DNA of 64,000 bases from an uncultured Sediminibacterium sp. GTDB taxonomy: Bacteria > Bacteroidota > Bacteroidia > Chitinophagales > Chitinophagaceae. This document shows positions 42,724 to 51,061 of the stretch, piece after piece. The stretch is taken from positions 1 to 64,000 of the forward strand of contig NZ_CAMLMJ010000001.1 in assembly GCF_946481145.1 (NCBI RefSeq). The letters run 5' to 3'. A program made the position numbers and the translations under genes. The first letter of the stretch is position 1. The number at the start of each line of letters is the position of its first letter. Below the pieces are notes generated by a model, which was given only the letters and a program-made list of their open reading frames with translations, was not told the DNA's origin and did not search any database.

Positions 42724-42757
42724 AAAAAAGCTGTGACAATAATGCCACAGCTTTTTT
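42724..42757 (-). terminator. gcvT terminator
   Basis: AAAAAAGCTGTG/CACAGCTTTTTT, a near-symmetrical hairpin flanked by A- and T-runs, 19 bp after the gcvT stop. Its symmetry would let it work in both directions. Confidence 0.88.
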
Positions 42758-42775
42758 AAAAAACATTGTATTTAA

Positions 42776-43861
42776 CTATACAAAAGGAAATTTAACCAGT
42801 TTAGCTTTTACCAGTGTATTCCTGATATCAATATAAATCTCCGTATCAATTGCCGCAAAAGCAGTATTCACGTAACCTAGTCCAATTGCCTTATTCAGCG
42901 ATGGAGCCTGTGTACCAGAAGTTACTTTTCCGATTGTATTACCCGCTGCGTCTTTTATCAGGTAATCGTGTCGGGGTATACCACGCTCAATCATTTCAAA
43001 ACCTACCAGTTTTCGGGTAATTCCTTCCGCCTTTTGTTTTTCCAATATTGGTCTGGCAGTAAAATCTTTTGTGAATTTGGTGATCCAACCCAGTCCACCT
43101 TCAAGTGGAGATGTTGTATCATCGATATCATTACCATATAAACAATAACCCATTTCAAGACGAAGCGTATCTCTTGCGCCTAAACCAATTGGTTTCAATC
43201 CTTGTGGGGTACCGATTTCAAAAATGGCATTCCAGATTTTATCAGCGGCACCATTTATGTCTTCAAAATATATTTCAACGCCACCTGCACCAGTATAACC
43301 TGTTGCACTTACCAGTACATTTTCTACCCCTGCAAAAGTTCCTTTAGCAAAAGTGTAATACTTCAGGTTCATGATATCCATATCAGTGAGTGGCTGAAGC
43401 ATTTTGGTTGCAGAAGGACCTTGTATGGCCAGCAGACAGGTTTTATCGCTGATATTATGCATTTCAACCTGCTCTGTATTAAAACGACTGATCCAGTTCC
43501 AGTCTTTCTCAATATTTGATGCATTAACCACCAGCATATAAACGCTGTTCTCTTCTATACAATACACAATCAGGTCATCTACTATACCTCCTTGTTCATT
43601 TGGCAAACAACTGTATTGGGCTTTGCCTTTGGTTAACTTGGAAGCATCATTGGAAGTAACACGTTGAATCAGGTCGAGGGCTTTATCGCCTTTAAGGATA
43701 AACTCACCCATATGACTCACATCAAATACACCGGCGTTTTTGCGAACGGCTGCATGTTCATCGTTGATTCCTGAGTAACTGATGGGCATGTTATAGCCTG
43801 CGAATTCGGCCATTTTTGCTCCTAAGGCAATGTGTTTTTCGGTGAAGGGTGTATTTTTCAT
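42776..43861 (-). CDS. gcvT: glycine cleavage system aminomethyltransferase (T protein)
   Basis: Transfers the methylene group from the H protein's aminomethyl-lipoyl arm to tetrahydrofolate. The 361 residues include [28 protein letters not shown], the [13 protein letters not shown] folate-binding segment and [18 protein letters not shown]. Length is standard. Other gcv genes are not nearby, which is common in Bacteroidetes. Confidence 0.96.
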   Translation of the reverse strand: MKNTPFTEKHIALGAKMAEFAGYNMPISYSGINDEHAAVRKNAGVFDVSHMGEFILKGDKALDLIQRVTSNDASKLTKGKAQYSCLPNEQGGIVDDLIVYCIEENSVYMLVVNASNIEKDWNWISRFNTEQVEMHNISDKTCLLAIQGPSATKMLQPLTDMDIMNLKYYTFAKGTFAGVENVLVSATGYTGAGGVEIYFEDINGAADKIWNAIFEIGTPQGLKPIGLGARDTLRLEMGYCLYGNDIDDTTSPLEGGLGWITKFTKDFTARPILEKQKAEGITRKLVGFEMIERGIPRHDYLIKDAAGNTIGKVTSGTQAPSLNKAIGLGYVNTAFAAIDTEIYIDIRNTLVKAKLVKFPFV

Positions 43862-44013
43862 CTGATTATTTTTAATTGATTTTCGTCAGATGGAATTTGC
43901 CAAAAACATTACATTGGGTGTAACGATATTGCTATGGCTCATTTTATCTGCTTATTTTATCGTGGCGCAAAAATAAGCGAAAGGAGCATGAGCACATAAA
44001 ATGTTTTAAACCC

Positions 44014-44051
44014 CTTCCTTGCTCCGGATTTAAATCCAGAGCAAGGAAGGA
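44014..44051 (-). terminator. long hairpin terminator
   Basis: CCTTCCTTGCT/AGCAAGGAAGG arms around an inner GGATTTAAATCC palindrome, 13 bp after the TraB-like gene stop. A long, almost uninterrupted stem, but the T-run after it is weak. Confidence 0.7.
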
Positions 44052-44063
44052 ATGATTGGAGGA

Positions 44064-44888
44064 CTATTTGAATGCGGGTGCTACACAATAGGCGTGACTG
44101 GATCCACAAAGCAGGAATACCCGCTCACCTTTCTGGGTGAGTTCTTTTACAATGGTAACCAGTTGCCGGTTTCGGATATCATTTGAAATTGCCATCATTT
44201 CCGCCAGGTAACCGGGCAATGTATATTCATCAGAAGTTTCGCGCCAATCGGGTGACGTAGGAAAATATTTTTTCCAGATACGGTCAATATCTGCAACCGA
44301 TTTAATACTGTCTGATAACCCAAGGTAGGCAGCTCGTTTAAAGTATGGTTGAATAAATTTTTCGGGTGAGTCAGGTTTACCAAATCGTAGATTACCAAAA
44401 TAGGGATTGAGGATCTGTTGCAACGCAATTTGTTCACGGGTAAAATAATGTTGAAGTGAATCAGCAAGGGCTTGCTTCGACAGATCCCAGTTCATGATTT
44501 TGATACCGTCTTTATGTGCAAGCGCCTTCAACATTCCTCCCTCCCCTAATTCTTTTACAGGATCCATAAAGGGTGGTAATAAAAAACCAAGTCGGCCTTC
44601 AACTAATGCAATGGTTGGCTTAAAATCGTACCAAAGGTTTTCCATTTGCACGATCTGTACTGATTTAGGATCTTTTGTATGGGTGGCCCCGAATATGATA
44701 TATGATTTCCCTTTCAACAGATAAGGCCGCTCATGCTCTCCGGTATATTGTAAAAAAGGAACTATGGAATCTGCTGTATTATAAGTGGATTGCGGTATAT
44801 AATACCTGGGTGATTTCCAGGACAGCAGGTACACGATAGAGAGTACCAGTACGATGATGAAAATCAGTCGTAATAATATTTTTTTCAT
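44064..44888 (-). CDS. TraB/GumN-fold membrane-anchored protein
   Basis: Protein of 274 residues with an N-terminal membrane helix (about 5-24) and an extracytoplasmic domain. Two small motifs, GATHTKD (about 67-73) and CGSSHA near the C-terminus, are those of the TraB/PrgY/GumN/TIKI fold, with candidate metal-binding His and Glu (ALVEGR). Members include metalloprotease-like enzymes, but the function here is unknown. Confidence 0.72.
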   Translation of the reverse strand: MKKILLRLIFIIVLVLSIVYLLSWKSPRYYIPQSTYNTADSIVPFLQYTGEHERPYLLKGKSYIIFGATHTKDPKSVQIVQMENLWYDFKPTIALVEGRLGFLLPPFMDPVKELGEGGMLKALAHKDGIKIMNWDLSKQALADSLQHYFTREQIALQQILNPYFGNLRFGKPDSPEKFIQPYFKRAAYLGLSDSIKSVADIDRIWKKYFPTSPDWRETSDEYTLPGYLAEMMAISNDIRNRQLVTIVKELTQKGERVFLLCGSSHAYCVAPAFK

Positions 44889-44980
44889 ACAGATGATTTA
44901 TGGTGACATGGTTTCAACCATATTCACCGGTTTTAGATGCCGGTTGCAAGTGGGTCTATCATCCGAAAGCAATAAATATC

Positions 44981-45382
44981 TTAGTGTAGTTTCGCCTCGC
45001 TATTGTATAAGGTAGCTTTCAATTTATCTGTGAGGTCTTTCATCCGTTCAAATGCTGTTTCGCTGTTCTCATCTTTATTGAACCTGATTTTCAATCGGCC
45101 CGAACGTAGTTTAACATAAACGCGTGTATCGTCTTCCAATGAAATAGTGCCTTGCAGATCACGTGGCTCAAATTCATTATTTGTATCAAGCAAGTCATCG
45201 ATGGCTCTCGCTACCTGAGATGTTTTAGAGCGGCTAAAACTTGCTTCTATTCTGTAAATATGTCTACTATCCTGCACCTTAAATGAAGTTCTGCCATTAT
45301 TTGTATATTCTGCATTATAACGGATACATCCAGTTAGTAACATAATACAGATTGCGATGGCGACAGTGTATTTCATTTTCAT
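44981..45382 (-). CDS. small lipoprotein of unknown function
   Basis: About 134 residues from the ATG at 45382 (the frame opens at 45409). Signal peptide with lipobox LTGC just before IRYNAEY. The mature domain has alternating beta strands and two helices (RAIDDLLDTNNEFEPRD and FERMKDLTDKLKATLY). The sequence is ordinary for a Bacteroidetes hypothetical lipoprotein. No family is recognised. Confidence 0.72.
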   Translation of the reverse strand: MKMKYTVAIAICIMLLTGCIRYNAEYTNNGRTSFKVQDSRHIYRIEASFSRSKTSQVARAIDDLLDTNNEFEPRDLQGTISLEDDTRVYVKLRSGRLKIRFNKDENSETAFERMKDLTDKLKATLYNSEAKLH

Positions 45383-45511
45383 CTGTTTTCTTTTATTGAT
45401 TTTGGCCACAACAGGTGTCTATAAGGACACTTCTTTTATCAATAAGCAGTTGCGGCAATAATGTTTTAAGGGTCAGATTTAGTGCTGTTTGTTTTTTGAA
45501 ATGAGAAGGGA

Positions 45512-45543
45512 AGAACCCCATCGTGAGAACAGGACGGGGTTCT
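45512..45543. terminator. hairpin after the PspC operon
   Basis: AGAACCCC/GGGGTTCT stem with a 16-nt loop, 22 bp after the PspC gene stop. The T-run lies on the plus-strand side, so its orientation as a terminator of the minus-strand operon is uncertain. Confidence 0.45.
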
Positions 45544-45565
45544 TTTTTCCCAACTTCAACCTTCT

Positions 45566-47779
45566 TTAATAAACCATTTGCATCATCAGTAACCTGGAAG
45601 CTTCAATAGGCATCTGGTTGTCTGATTTGTGCTCATTATCCGCTTTTATTTCAGCATCATTCATTGCTGTTGCTTTTTTGTAGCGGTAACGGGTCGTATC
45701 AACTGGTTTTTCTAATTCTTTTTTCAGCTCATCAGCTTCACGCTTCTTGCGCTCATATTCTTTCTGTAATTCTTCTTTGCTTTTTTTATACTGCTCAATT
45801 GCATCATTATCTGTATCTGACTCAGTTTTACGCTCCTTCTCTCTTGCAATATCTTCTTTGCTTTTTATTCTTTCCAATCCGCCCAGTGTCATTACATATT
45901 CAACATTCGAGTTCCAGTCTTCATTATTGCTGTTCCATTCTTCATCCCATTCCCAGTCGTAACCATTTCCAACATGGAACCAGTTAAGGTTACGGGATAC
46001 AGTTCTATCAACAAGGATTCTTTTGCCAACTGGTACCTGTATGGTTAACTGTACACCCTGGTTACGGAATTTGGTTCCCTTTTTCAGCGCAAAGCCACGG
46101 TCTAACAATATGGTACTATCAGATTGGTTGATGCTGTAAGATATTTCATGAATATTCCTCACAGCCGCTCCTTCATCTCTTCCACTGCTGTATTTATAAG
46201 AATAGATATGGTAGGCTGAATCAGGACTTTTCACGATACGCAGGCGTACATTATTCAGGAAAAGACTATCGTCGTTCATACTCACTATACCATCCATTTT
46301 AAACCAGCGACCATACACTTTTACTTTACTATCCGGCACTTTAACGGTGAGTTTACCAGTAGAAGGCTGTACGATTGTGTACTCGTGTTTTTCACGGGCG
46401 GTTGCATCAAAATTGCGAACAATAGAATAAGTAAGGATACCACCACATATCAAACCAATAACCCACAATCCGGCGAATGTAAATCCGAGGTAACGATTAC
46501 CAGATTTAACACCCATGATGCGACGGATAAGCCAGGTAATAAATGCTACTACAGGAACACCAAGGAATAATAAGAGTGTTGTCCAGGCCAGGAAGTTCTG
46601 CGTAAACCCTTCGAGGAAAAAGTTTTTCAAAGGAAATACACCAACACCAGCAACCATAAAGGCAATCAATGTTACCAATAAAGCGAATGCCAGTATACCT
46701 GCGATAAAAAGGAAGAAAGCTTTAAACAGGATCGCGATTATGCCGCCCAGTCTTCTTCCACCTCTTCTGATAGCAGAACCTGCTTCAGCTCCGGCCTGTT
46801 TACCTTTTTGTCCAACAGTTTGACCAAACTCCTGTCCAAATTGCTGTGCTTTATCTTTGAATTCACCACCCCATTTTTCGGCACGGCTTTTAAATCCTTC
46901 GAGGTCTTCCTGTATGGTATTTTTAATAGTATGCAGGTCTACTTTTTCACCGCGCATTTCCAGTTTTTCAGAAGCACTTTTTGCTTCAGGAATTACTGCC
47001 CACAGTACAGCATACACTACAAACAATGTACCTCCAAAAGATCCGAATATGATACCGGGGAATGGATCAACATCCATCCAGAAAGCGCCCCTGAAAATGG
47101 AAGTAATGATACCAAGTACCAACGGGAAAGCGAAAATGAGACGTGGTACCCATACTGCTATATTGAAGTATGAAGCAATACCACTGGCTACACCAGCCAC
47201 CACTTTTTCTTCCGGGTTACGGTATAATCTTTTGGTAGAAGATACTCCTTCCAGTGGTCTGGAAGGAAGTATGATCCAAAATAGTATATACAGCAGGATA
47301 CCGGAACCTCCCATAAAAGTTATGAGGGCGAATACCAATCGTACAATGGTAGGATCGATACGGAGATAGTTAGCCAGTCCTCCGCAAACACCACCTATAA
47401 TTTTTTCATTATCATCCCGGTATAATCTACCGCGAGGAGATGCCTCAGTTGATGCAGTATTGGTATAGGTATATGTTTTCTCTTCACCGCCTAATTGCGA
47501 TTTCACATTTGTCTCTTCGCCTTCAAAGTCTTCCGGACGGCCCATGCTATTAATGATACCAGTCACCGCATCATCGGTAATACAGGTAGCACCTTTTTTC
47601 AGGATATCGCCAAAAAGTTCAGCAATACGACCTTCAATATCATTGATGATCTCGTCACGTCCCTCCTCATTAGCAAAGAACTTTCTCAAACTTTCCACAT
47701 ACTGCTTCAGCATGTCGTAGGCAGACTCCTCAATGGGAATTACCCTGCCCTGGAAGTTTATATTGATTACCTTTTTCAT
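45566..47779 (-). CDS. double PspC-domain membrane protein
   Basis: Protein of 737 residues. A short N-terminal regulatory region (about 1-100) is followed by two PspC domains (about 118-175, GRLYRDDNEKIIGGVCGG, and 183-265), each with membrane helices. A further four or so membrane helices (about 345-455) follow, then a beta-helical extracytoplasmic part and a charged Glu/Lys/Arg coiled coil near the C-terminus. Envelope-stress sensing is the usual suggestion for PspC proteins. The gene lies 20 bp after a PadR regulator in one operon, a common Bacteroidetes pairing. Confidence 0.9.
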   Translation of the reverse strand: MKKVININFQGRVIPIEESAYDMLKQYVESLRKFFANEEGRDEIINDIEGRIAELFGDILKKGATCITDDAVTGIINSMGRPEDFEGEETNVKSQLGGEEKTYTYTNTASTEASPRGRLYRDDNEKIIGGVCGGLANYLRIDPTIVRLVFALITFMGGSGILLYILFWIILPSRPLEGVSSTKRLYRNPEEKVVAGVASGIASYFNIAVWVPRLIFAFPLVLGIITSIFRGAFWMDVDPFPGIIFGSFGGTLFVVYAVLWAVIPEAKSASEKLEMRGEKVDLHTIKNTIQEDLEGFKSRAEKWGGEFKDKAQQFGQEFGQTVGQKGKQAGAEAGSAIRRGGRRLGGIIAILFKAFFLFIAGILAFALLVTLIAFMVAGVGVFPLKNFFLEGFTQNFLAWTTLLLFLGVPVVAFITWLIRRIMGVKSGNRYLGFTFAGLWVIGLICGGILTYSIVRNFDATAREKHEYTIVQPSTGKLTVKVPDSKVKVYGRWFKMDGIVSMNDDSLFLNNVRLRIVKSPDSAYHIYSYKYSSGRDEGAAVRNIHEISYSINQSDSTILLDRGFALKKGTKFRNQGVQLTIQVPVGKRILVDRTVSRNLNWFHVGNGYDWEWDEEWNSNNEDWNSNVEYVMTLGGLERIKSKEDIAREKERKTESDTDNDAIEQYKKSKEELQKEYERKKREADELKKELEKPVDTTRYRYKKATAMNDAEIKADNEHKSDNQMPIEASRLLMMQMVY

Positions 47780-47799
47780 TTTCTGTTCAGTTTTGTTGG

Positions 47800-48165
47800 T
47801 TAAGGTTGGGTTGGATTTTCTTCGTGTTCCGTTCCGGCCGGTGGCTGGGTTAATGCATGTACCGCATCTGCCAGTTCCTGCCAGGTTCTTTCAAGTTCAT
47901 TGTAGAACTCTAAGCCCTTATCGGTCATCACGAAATATTTACGGGGCGGTCCACTGTTACTTTCCACCCAACGATAGGTCAGTAAACCTGCATTTTTCAA
48001 TCTTGTCAACAGCGGGTATAATGTACCTTCCAGGATGTGCAGGTTAGCAGCTTTCATTCGGTCCACGATATCACTGGGGTAAACTTCACCCTGCCTGATG
48101 ATGGATAAAATGCAAAACTCCAATACACCCTTTCGCATCTGACTTTGTGTGTTCTGAATGTCCAT
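47800..48165 (-). CDS. PadR-family transcriptional regulator
   Basis: Winged-helix repressor of 121 residues. The segments MRKGVLEFCILSIIRQGEVYPSDIV, LEGTLYPLLTRLKNAGLLTYRW and PPRKYFVMTDKG are the PadR signature. A C-terminal dimerisation helix follows. It is the second gene of the operon with the 63-residue protein before it and the PspC gene after it. A perfect inverted repeat in the operon's promoter is the likely operator, which implies autoregulation. Confidence 0.94.
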   Translation of the reverse strand: MDIQNTQSQMRKGVLEFCILSIIRQGEVYPSDIVDRMKAANLHILEGTLYPLLTRLKNAGLLTYRWVESNSGPPRKYFVMTDKGLEFYNELERTWQELADAVHALTQPPAGTEHEENPTQP

Positions 48166-48248
48166 AGCCGGAGTTTTTATTGTTCCCTTACTATTCGGGG
48201 GGTAAGCAGAACAATGATGATAAATATTATTTGCTTGATTATTTTATA

Positions 48249-48440
48249 TTAGGCAACCAGGTGTCTTCTTACGATCCTTGTTCTGCGGTTGCGTTGCATC
48301 TTCCAGTAATCAACGGCACCAAATACATTTTTGTTGTTGATGTTGATTCCCATTGCCACAGTTTCTTTTACTTCTTTGGTCAGGTTGTTCAGTTGCTCCT
48401 GTCCCAGTTGTTTGAAGAAGTTTGTGTTTTGCGTGTTCAT
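48249..48440 (-). CDS. small protein upstream of padR
   Basis: 63 residues: an N-terminal amphipathic helix (NFFKQLGQEQLNNLTKEVKETVA) and a basic C-terminus (MQRNRRTRIVRRHL). No family is recognised. It is accepted as a gene because it is the first frame behind the predicted promoter and operator and points the same way as padR. It may be a leader peptide or a small regulatory partner. Confidence 0.55.
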   Translation of the reverse strand: MNTQNTNFFKQLGQEQLNNLTKEVKETVAMGININNKNVFGAVDYWKMQRNRRTRIVRRHLVA

Positions 48441-48512
48441 GATTCTTTATTTAAAGTGTTTTCAATTTTGGTTTCCTGAAGGCTTTGGTTTTTTCCCCTT
48501 GCTTTCATAACA

Positions 48513-48556
48513 CAAAGATGGGGACTTTTTTGGTACTATGCAACACATAGTACCAA
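48513..48556 (-). promoter_or_regulatory. promoter and PadR operator
   Basis: Perfect 11-bp inverted repeat TTGGTACTATG-CAACA-CATAGTACCAA (48530-48556). On the minus strand the TTG in its loop (48543-48541) is spaced 20 bp from CATCTTTG (48520-48513), close to the Bacteroidetes promoter. A repressor at this site would cover the -33 element. Confidence 0.7.
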
Positions 48557-48728
48557 GTTTTTTTAGGTAATGGGCAGAACTTAATAACTGGCAAAACTTA
48601 TATTATTGATTATCAGTTATTTATAAAATTACTAGGAATTATAAATGGGATGAATGGCTCTATTTCATGAGAAACGGCGATTCCTTACATTTCTCTTCAA
48701 ATGCTCTAAAAAAGCCCAAAAAAAATAT

Positions 48729-48793
48729 TTATCGTTTTTATACGATAAAAGAAAAAATAGTATTTACTTTGTCTTATCGTACAAAAACGATAA
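48729..48793 (+). promoter_or_regulatory. twin ArsR operators
   Basis: Two identical-architecture inverted repeats TTATCGT-N6-ACGATAA at 48729-48748 and 48774-48793, centres 45 bp apart, the second ending 2 bp before the arsR ATG. A TATTTACTTTG-like -7 sequence lies between them. The symmetry and placement fit repression by ArsR. Confidence 0.78.
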
Positions 48794-48795
48794 AG

Positions 48796-49131
48796 ATGGC
48801 AACTCCTAAAACAGCAGCATTCGCAAAAAAGGAACAGGACCTTGCGGCATTTGCCAAAGCACTTGCGCACCCTGCCCGCATAGCTATATTAAAAGTGCTT
48901 GCACAAAAGAATGCATGCATCTGCGGGGAAATCGTAGAAGTATTACCCCTTGCACAGTCTACCGTATCGCAACACCTGAAAGAATTAAAAGAAGCAGGAT
49001 TGATTGATGGTACTATAGATGGTCCAAGAAGCTGTTATTGCATAAACTGGAAAGCATTTGAAAAATTCAACACAGAATTTACCTCCCTATTTCATAAACT
49101 GAAAGATCAGCAAGCTAAATCATGCTGTTAG
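48796..49131 (+). CDS. arsR: ArsR-family arsenic-responsive repressor
   Basis: Winged-helix metalloregulator of 111 residues from the ATG at 48796 (the frame opens at 48667, but that start would run through both operators). [17 protein letters not shown] is followed by [32 protein letters not shown]. The CxC in ACICGE corresponds to the arsenite-binding cysteines of classic ArsR, and further Cys lie near the C-terminus (SCYC and terminal CC). It is first in the arsRMC cluster. Confidence 0.93.
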   Translation: MATPKTAAFAKKEQDLAAFAKALAHPARIAILKVLAQKNACICGEIVEVLPLAQSTVSQHLKELKEAGLIDGTIDGPRSCYCINWKAFEKFNTEFTSLFHKLKDQQAKSCC

Positions 49132-49210
49132 CGTTCATCACTGTATGCAGGGCACTGAACTCATACAGTAATGGCCGCGAACAGTTTTTATCATCATAAA
49201 AACAAAAACA

Positions 49211-50059
49211 ATGCAAACAGAAACAGCCTTAAAGGCACTCGTAAAAGAAAAGTATGGCGAAATCGCCGATCAATCGCGCACCGATAATGCAGCTTCCTGC
49301 TGTGGTTCAGGTTGCTGCAGTACAGAAGTATATAATATTATGGCCGACGACTATACCCAGCTTGCAGGTTATAACCCCGACGCAGATTTGGGATTGGGTT
49401 GCGGACTACCAACAGAATTTGCAAAGATTCAAAAAGGCAATACGGTAATAGACCTGGGTAGCGGTGCAGGAAACGATTGTTTTATTGCAAGAGCCATTAC
49501 CGGTGAATCAGGAAAAGTAATCGGCATCGACTTTACCGAAAGAATGATTGAAAAAGCAAGAGAAAATGCAGAGAAACTTGGCTTTAATAATGTAGAGTTC
49601 CGTTTGGGTGATATTGAGAACATGCCCGTGTCGGCAAATGTTGCAGACGTTGTAGTTAGTAATTGTGTGCTAAATCTGGTTCCAAACAAATTCAACGTAC
49701 TGAAAGATGTATACCGTGTATTAAAGCCTGGTGGACATTTCAGCATATCAGATATTGTACTCGAGGGGGAACTTCCTGCCAAACTTAGAGAAGCTGCAGA
49801 AATGTATGCCGGTTGTGTATCTGGTGCTATTCAGAAAAATGTTTACCTGGAACTGATTGAAGCAACTGGTTTTAAAAATATTACGGTACAAAAAGAAAAA
49901 AGCATCCTGCTGCCAGATGATATTCTCCGTAATTATTTTTCTGAGGAAGAAATACATTCATTCAGAAACAGCACTGCTGGTATTTATAGTATAACCGTGT
50001 ACGCTGAAAAACCTTTAACCGAAGAAGCTCCCTGTTGTGCGCCGGGCTGCTGCAACTAA
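49211..50059 (+). CDS. arsM: arsenite S-adenosylmethionine methyltransferase
   Basis: Methylates As(III), giving volatile and less toxic forms in some organisms. The 282 residues have the SAM fold with VIDLGSGAGNDC and conserved cysteines C64, C152 and C202, which match the three catalytic Cys of ArsM. Additional Cys pairs sit near both ends (CCGSGCC at 30-36 and CCAPGCC at the C-terminus), probably extra arsenic-binding sites. It follows arsR by 79 bp and overlaps the upstream frame of arsC. Confidence 0.95.
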   Translation: MQTETALKALVKEKYGEIADQSRTDNAASCCGSGCCSTEVYNIMADDYTQLAGYNPDADLGLGCGLPTEFAKIQKGNTVIDLGSGAGNDCFIARAITGESGKVIGIDFTERMIEKARENAEKLGFNNVEFRLGDIENMPVSANVADVVVSNCVLNLVPNKFNVLKDVYRVLKPGGHFSISDIVLEGELPAKLREAAEMYAGCVSGAIQKNVYLELIEATGFKNITVQKEKSILLPDDILRNYFSEEEIHSFRNSTAGIYSITVYAEKPLTEEAPCCAPGCCN

Positions 50060-50070
50060 AACCATTTCCG

Positions 50071-50463
50071 ATGAAGAAAAAACTCCTGTTTGTTTGTGTA
50101 GAGAACAGTAACCGTAGCCAGATGAGTCAGGCTTTTGCCACCATTTATGGAGGAGAAAATATTGAATCCTTCAGTGCCGGCAGCAAGCCCAGTGGTGTTG
50201 TAAATCCGAAAGCTATTGCTGCAATGAAAGAACTGGGTTACGACCTGAGTACACACGACAGTAAATCGCTGGAAGAGGTAAAAGTTTATGCTCCTTTTGA
50301 TGCGGTGGTTACAATGGGTTGCGGAGATGCTTGTCCATGGATGCCCGCCAAACAATTCATCGACTGGCAGATACCAGATCCCAAACACATGGAACCAGAG
50401 GAGTTTAATAAGGTCAGGGACTTCATAGCTGAGAAAGTAAAAACACTTATCGACTCCCTTTAA
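50071..50463 (+). CDS. arsC: arsenate reductase, LMW-phosphatase fold
   Basis: Reduces arsenate to arsenite. The 130 residues begin at the ATG at 50071. P-loop C9-x5-R15 (CVENSNRS), redox cysteines C84 and C88 in MGCGDACPW, and D103 in the DP motif, as in thioredoxin-coupled ArsC of the Staphylococcus type. It starts 11 bp after the arsM stop. No ArsB or Acr3 efflux pump lies in the cluster. Confidence 0.92.
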   Translation: MKKKLLFVCVENSNRSQMSQAFATIYGGENIESFSAGSKPSGVVNPKAIAAMKELGYDLSTHDSKSLEEVKVYAPFDAVVTMGCGDACPWMPAKQFIDWQIPDPKHMEPEEFNKVRDFIAEKVKTLIDSL

Positions 50464-50488
50464 ACAAAGGCATAAGTGGAGTAGTATG

Positions 50489-50556
50489 GAACACAGATTA
50501 TCATGATTTTCAAGATTTATCATGACAGATCATGAAAATCATGATAATCCGTGTTC
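50489..50556. repeat. palindromic module of the dispersed element
   Basis: Inverted repeat GAACACAGATTATCATGATT mirrored by AATCATGATAATCCGTGTTC, 26 bp after arsC. The same module is found at 59882-59949 and, in part, at 41141-41170. It may serve as a terminator for the ars operon. Confidence 0.8.
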
Positions 50557-50608
50557 TATTTATACGCTTACATCATTCTTCCTCAACTCGATGGCTTAAT
50601 TGCTAAGA

Positions 50609-50971
50609 CTAATTTTCTTTTTCCACCTTCCCTTTTCCGAGAATCGCTTCAATAATAGAAGTTACAAATGATACAAGGAGGCTGAAAAATAATGCAGCAA
50701 CCCAGCCATCTACTGTGAAACCCGGCACCAGCGATGCTGCCCACTTTACAATAATAATGTTGATTACAAAAAGAAACAGTCCCAGTGTAAAAATGGTAAT
50801 TGGTATCGTAAGAAGAATAAGTACAGGCTTAATAAAACTATTTAGTAATCCCATCACGATTGCTACCAATACTGCCGTTAGTGGATCCTGCACATGAATA
50901 CCCCTGAGGATATATGCTGCCAGTAAAATGGCCAATGTGCTTGCTATGGTTTTTGATAAGAAACGTTCCAT
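50609..50971 (-). CDS. phage-holin-like four-helix membrane protein
   Basis: 120 residues with four predicted membrane helices and the segments LTAVLVAIVMGLLNSFIKPVL and FTLGLFLFVINIIIVKWAA, the pattern of the family named phage holin family 4. These are chromosomal proteins of unknown role, not evidence of a prophage. It stands alone between ars and the M16 genes. Confidence 0.85.
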   Translation of the reverse strand: MERFLSKTIASTLAILLAAYILRGIHVQDPLTAVLVAIVMGLLNSFIKPVLILLTIPITIFTLGLFLFVINIIIVKWAASLVPGFTVDGWVAALFFSLLVSFVTSIIEAILGKGKVEKEN

Positions 50972-51061
50972 ATAATTAAGATACGTTTCAAATTAGTATT
51001 TATTTTTTTTACCACCGCATTTCCAAACATTTTTAACAGCATTTATTACAAAGCTGAAATA

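Noticed and set aside
48667..48795. Longer arsR start at 48667
   Set aside because: The extra 43 codons run through both operator palindromes and give no conserved ArsR sequence.
50609..50971. Prophage remnant because of the holin-like name
   Set aside because: The protein family is chromosomal and there are no other phage genes around.
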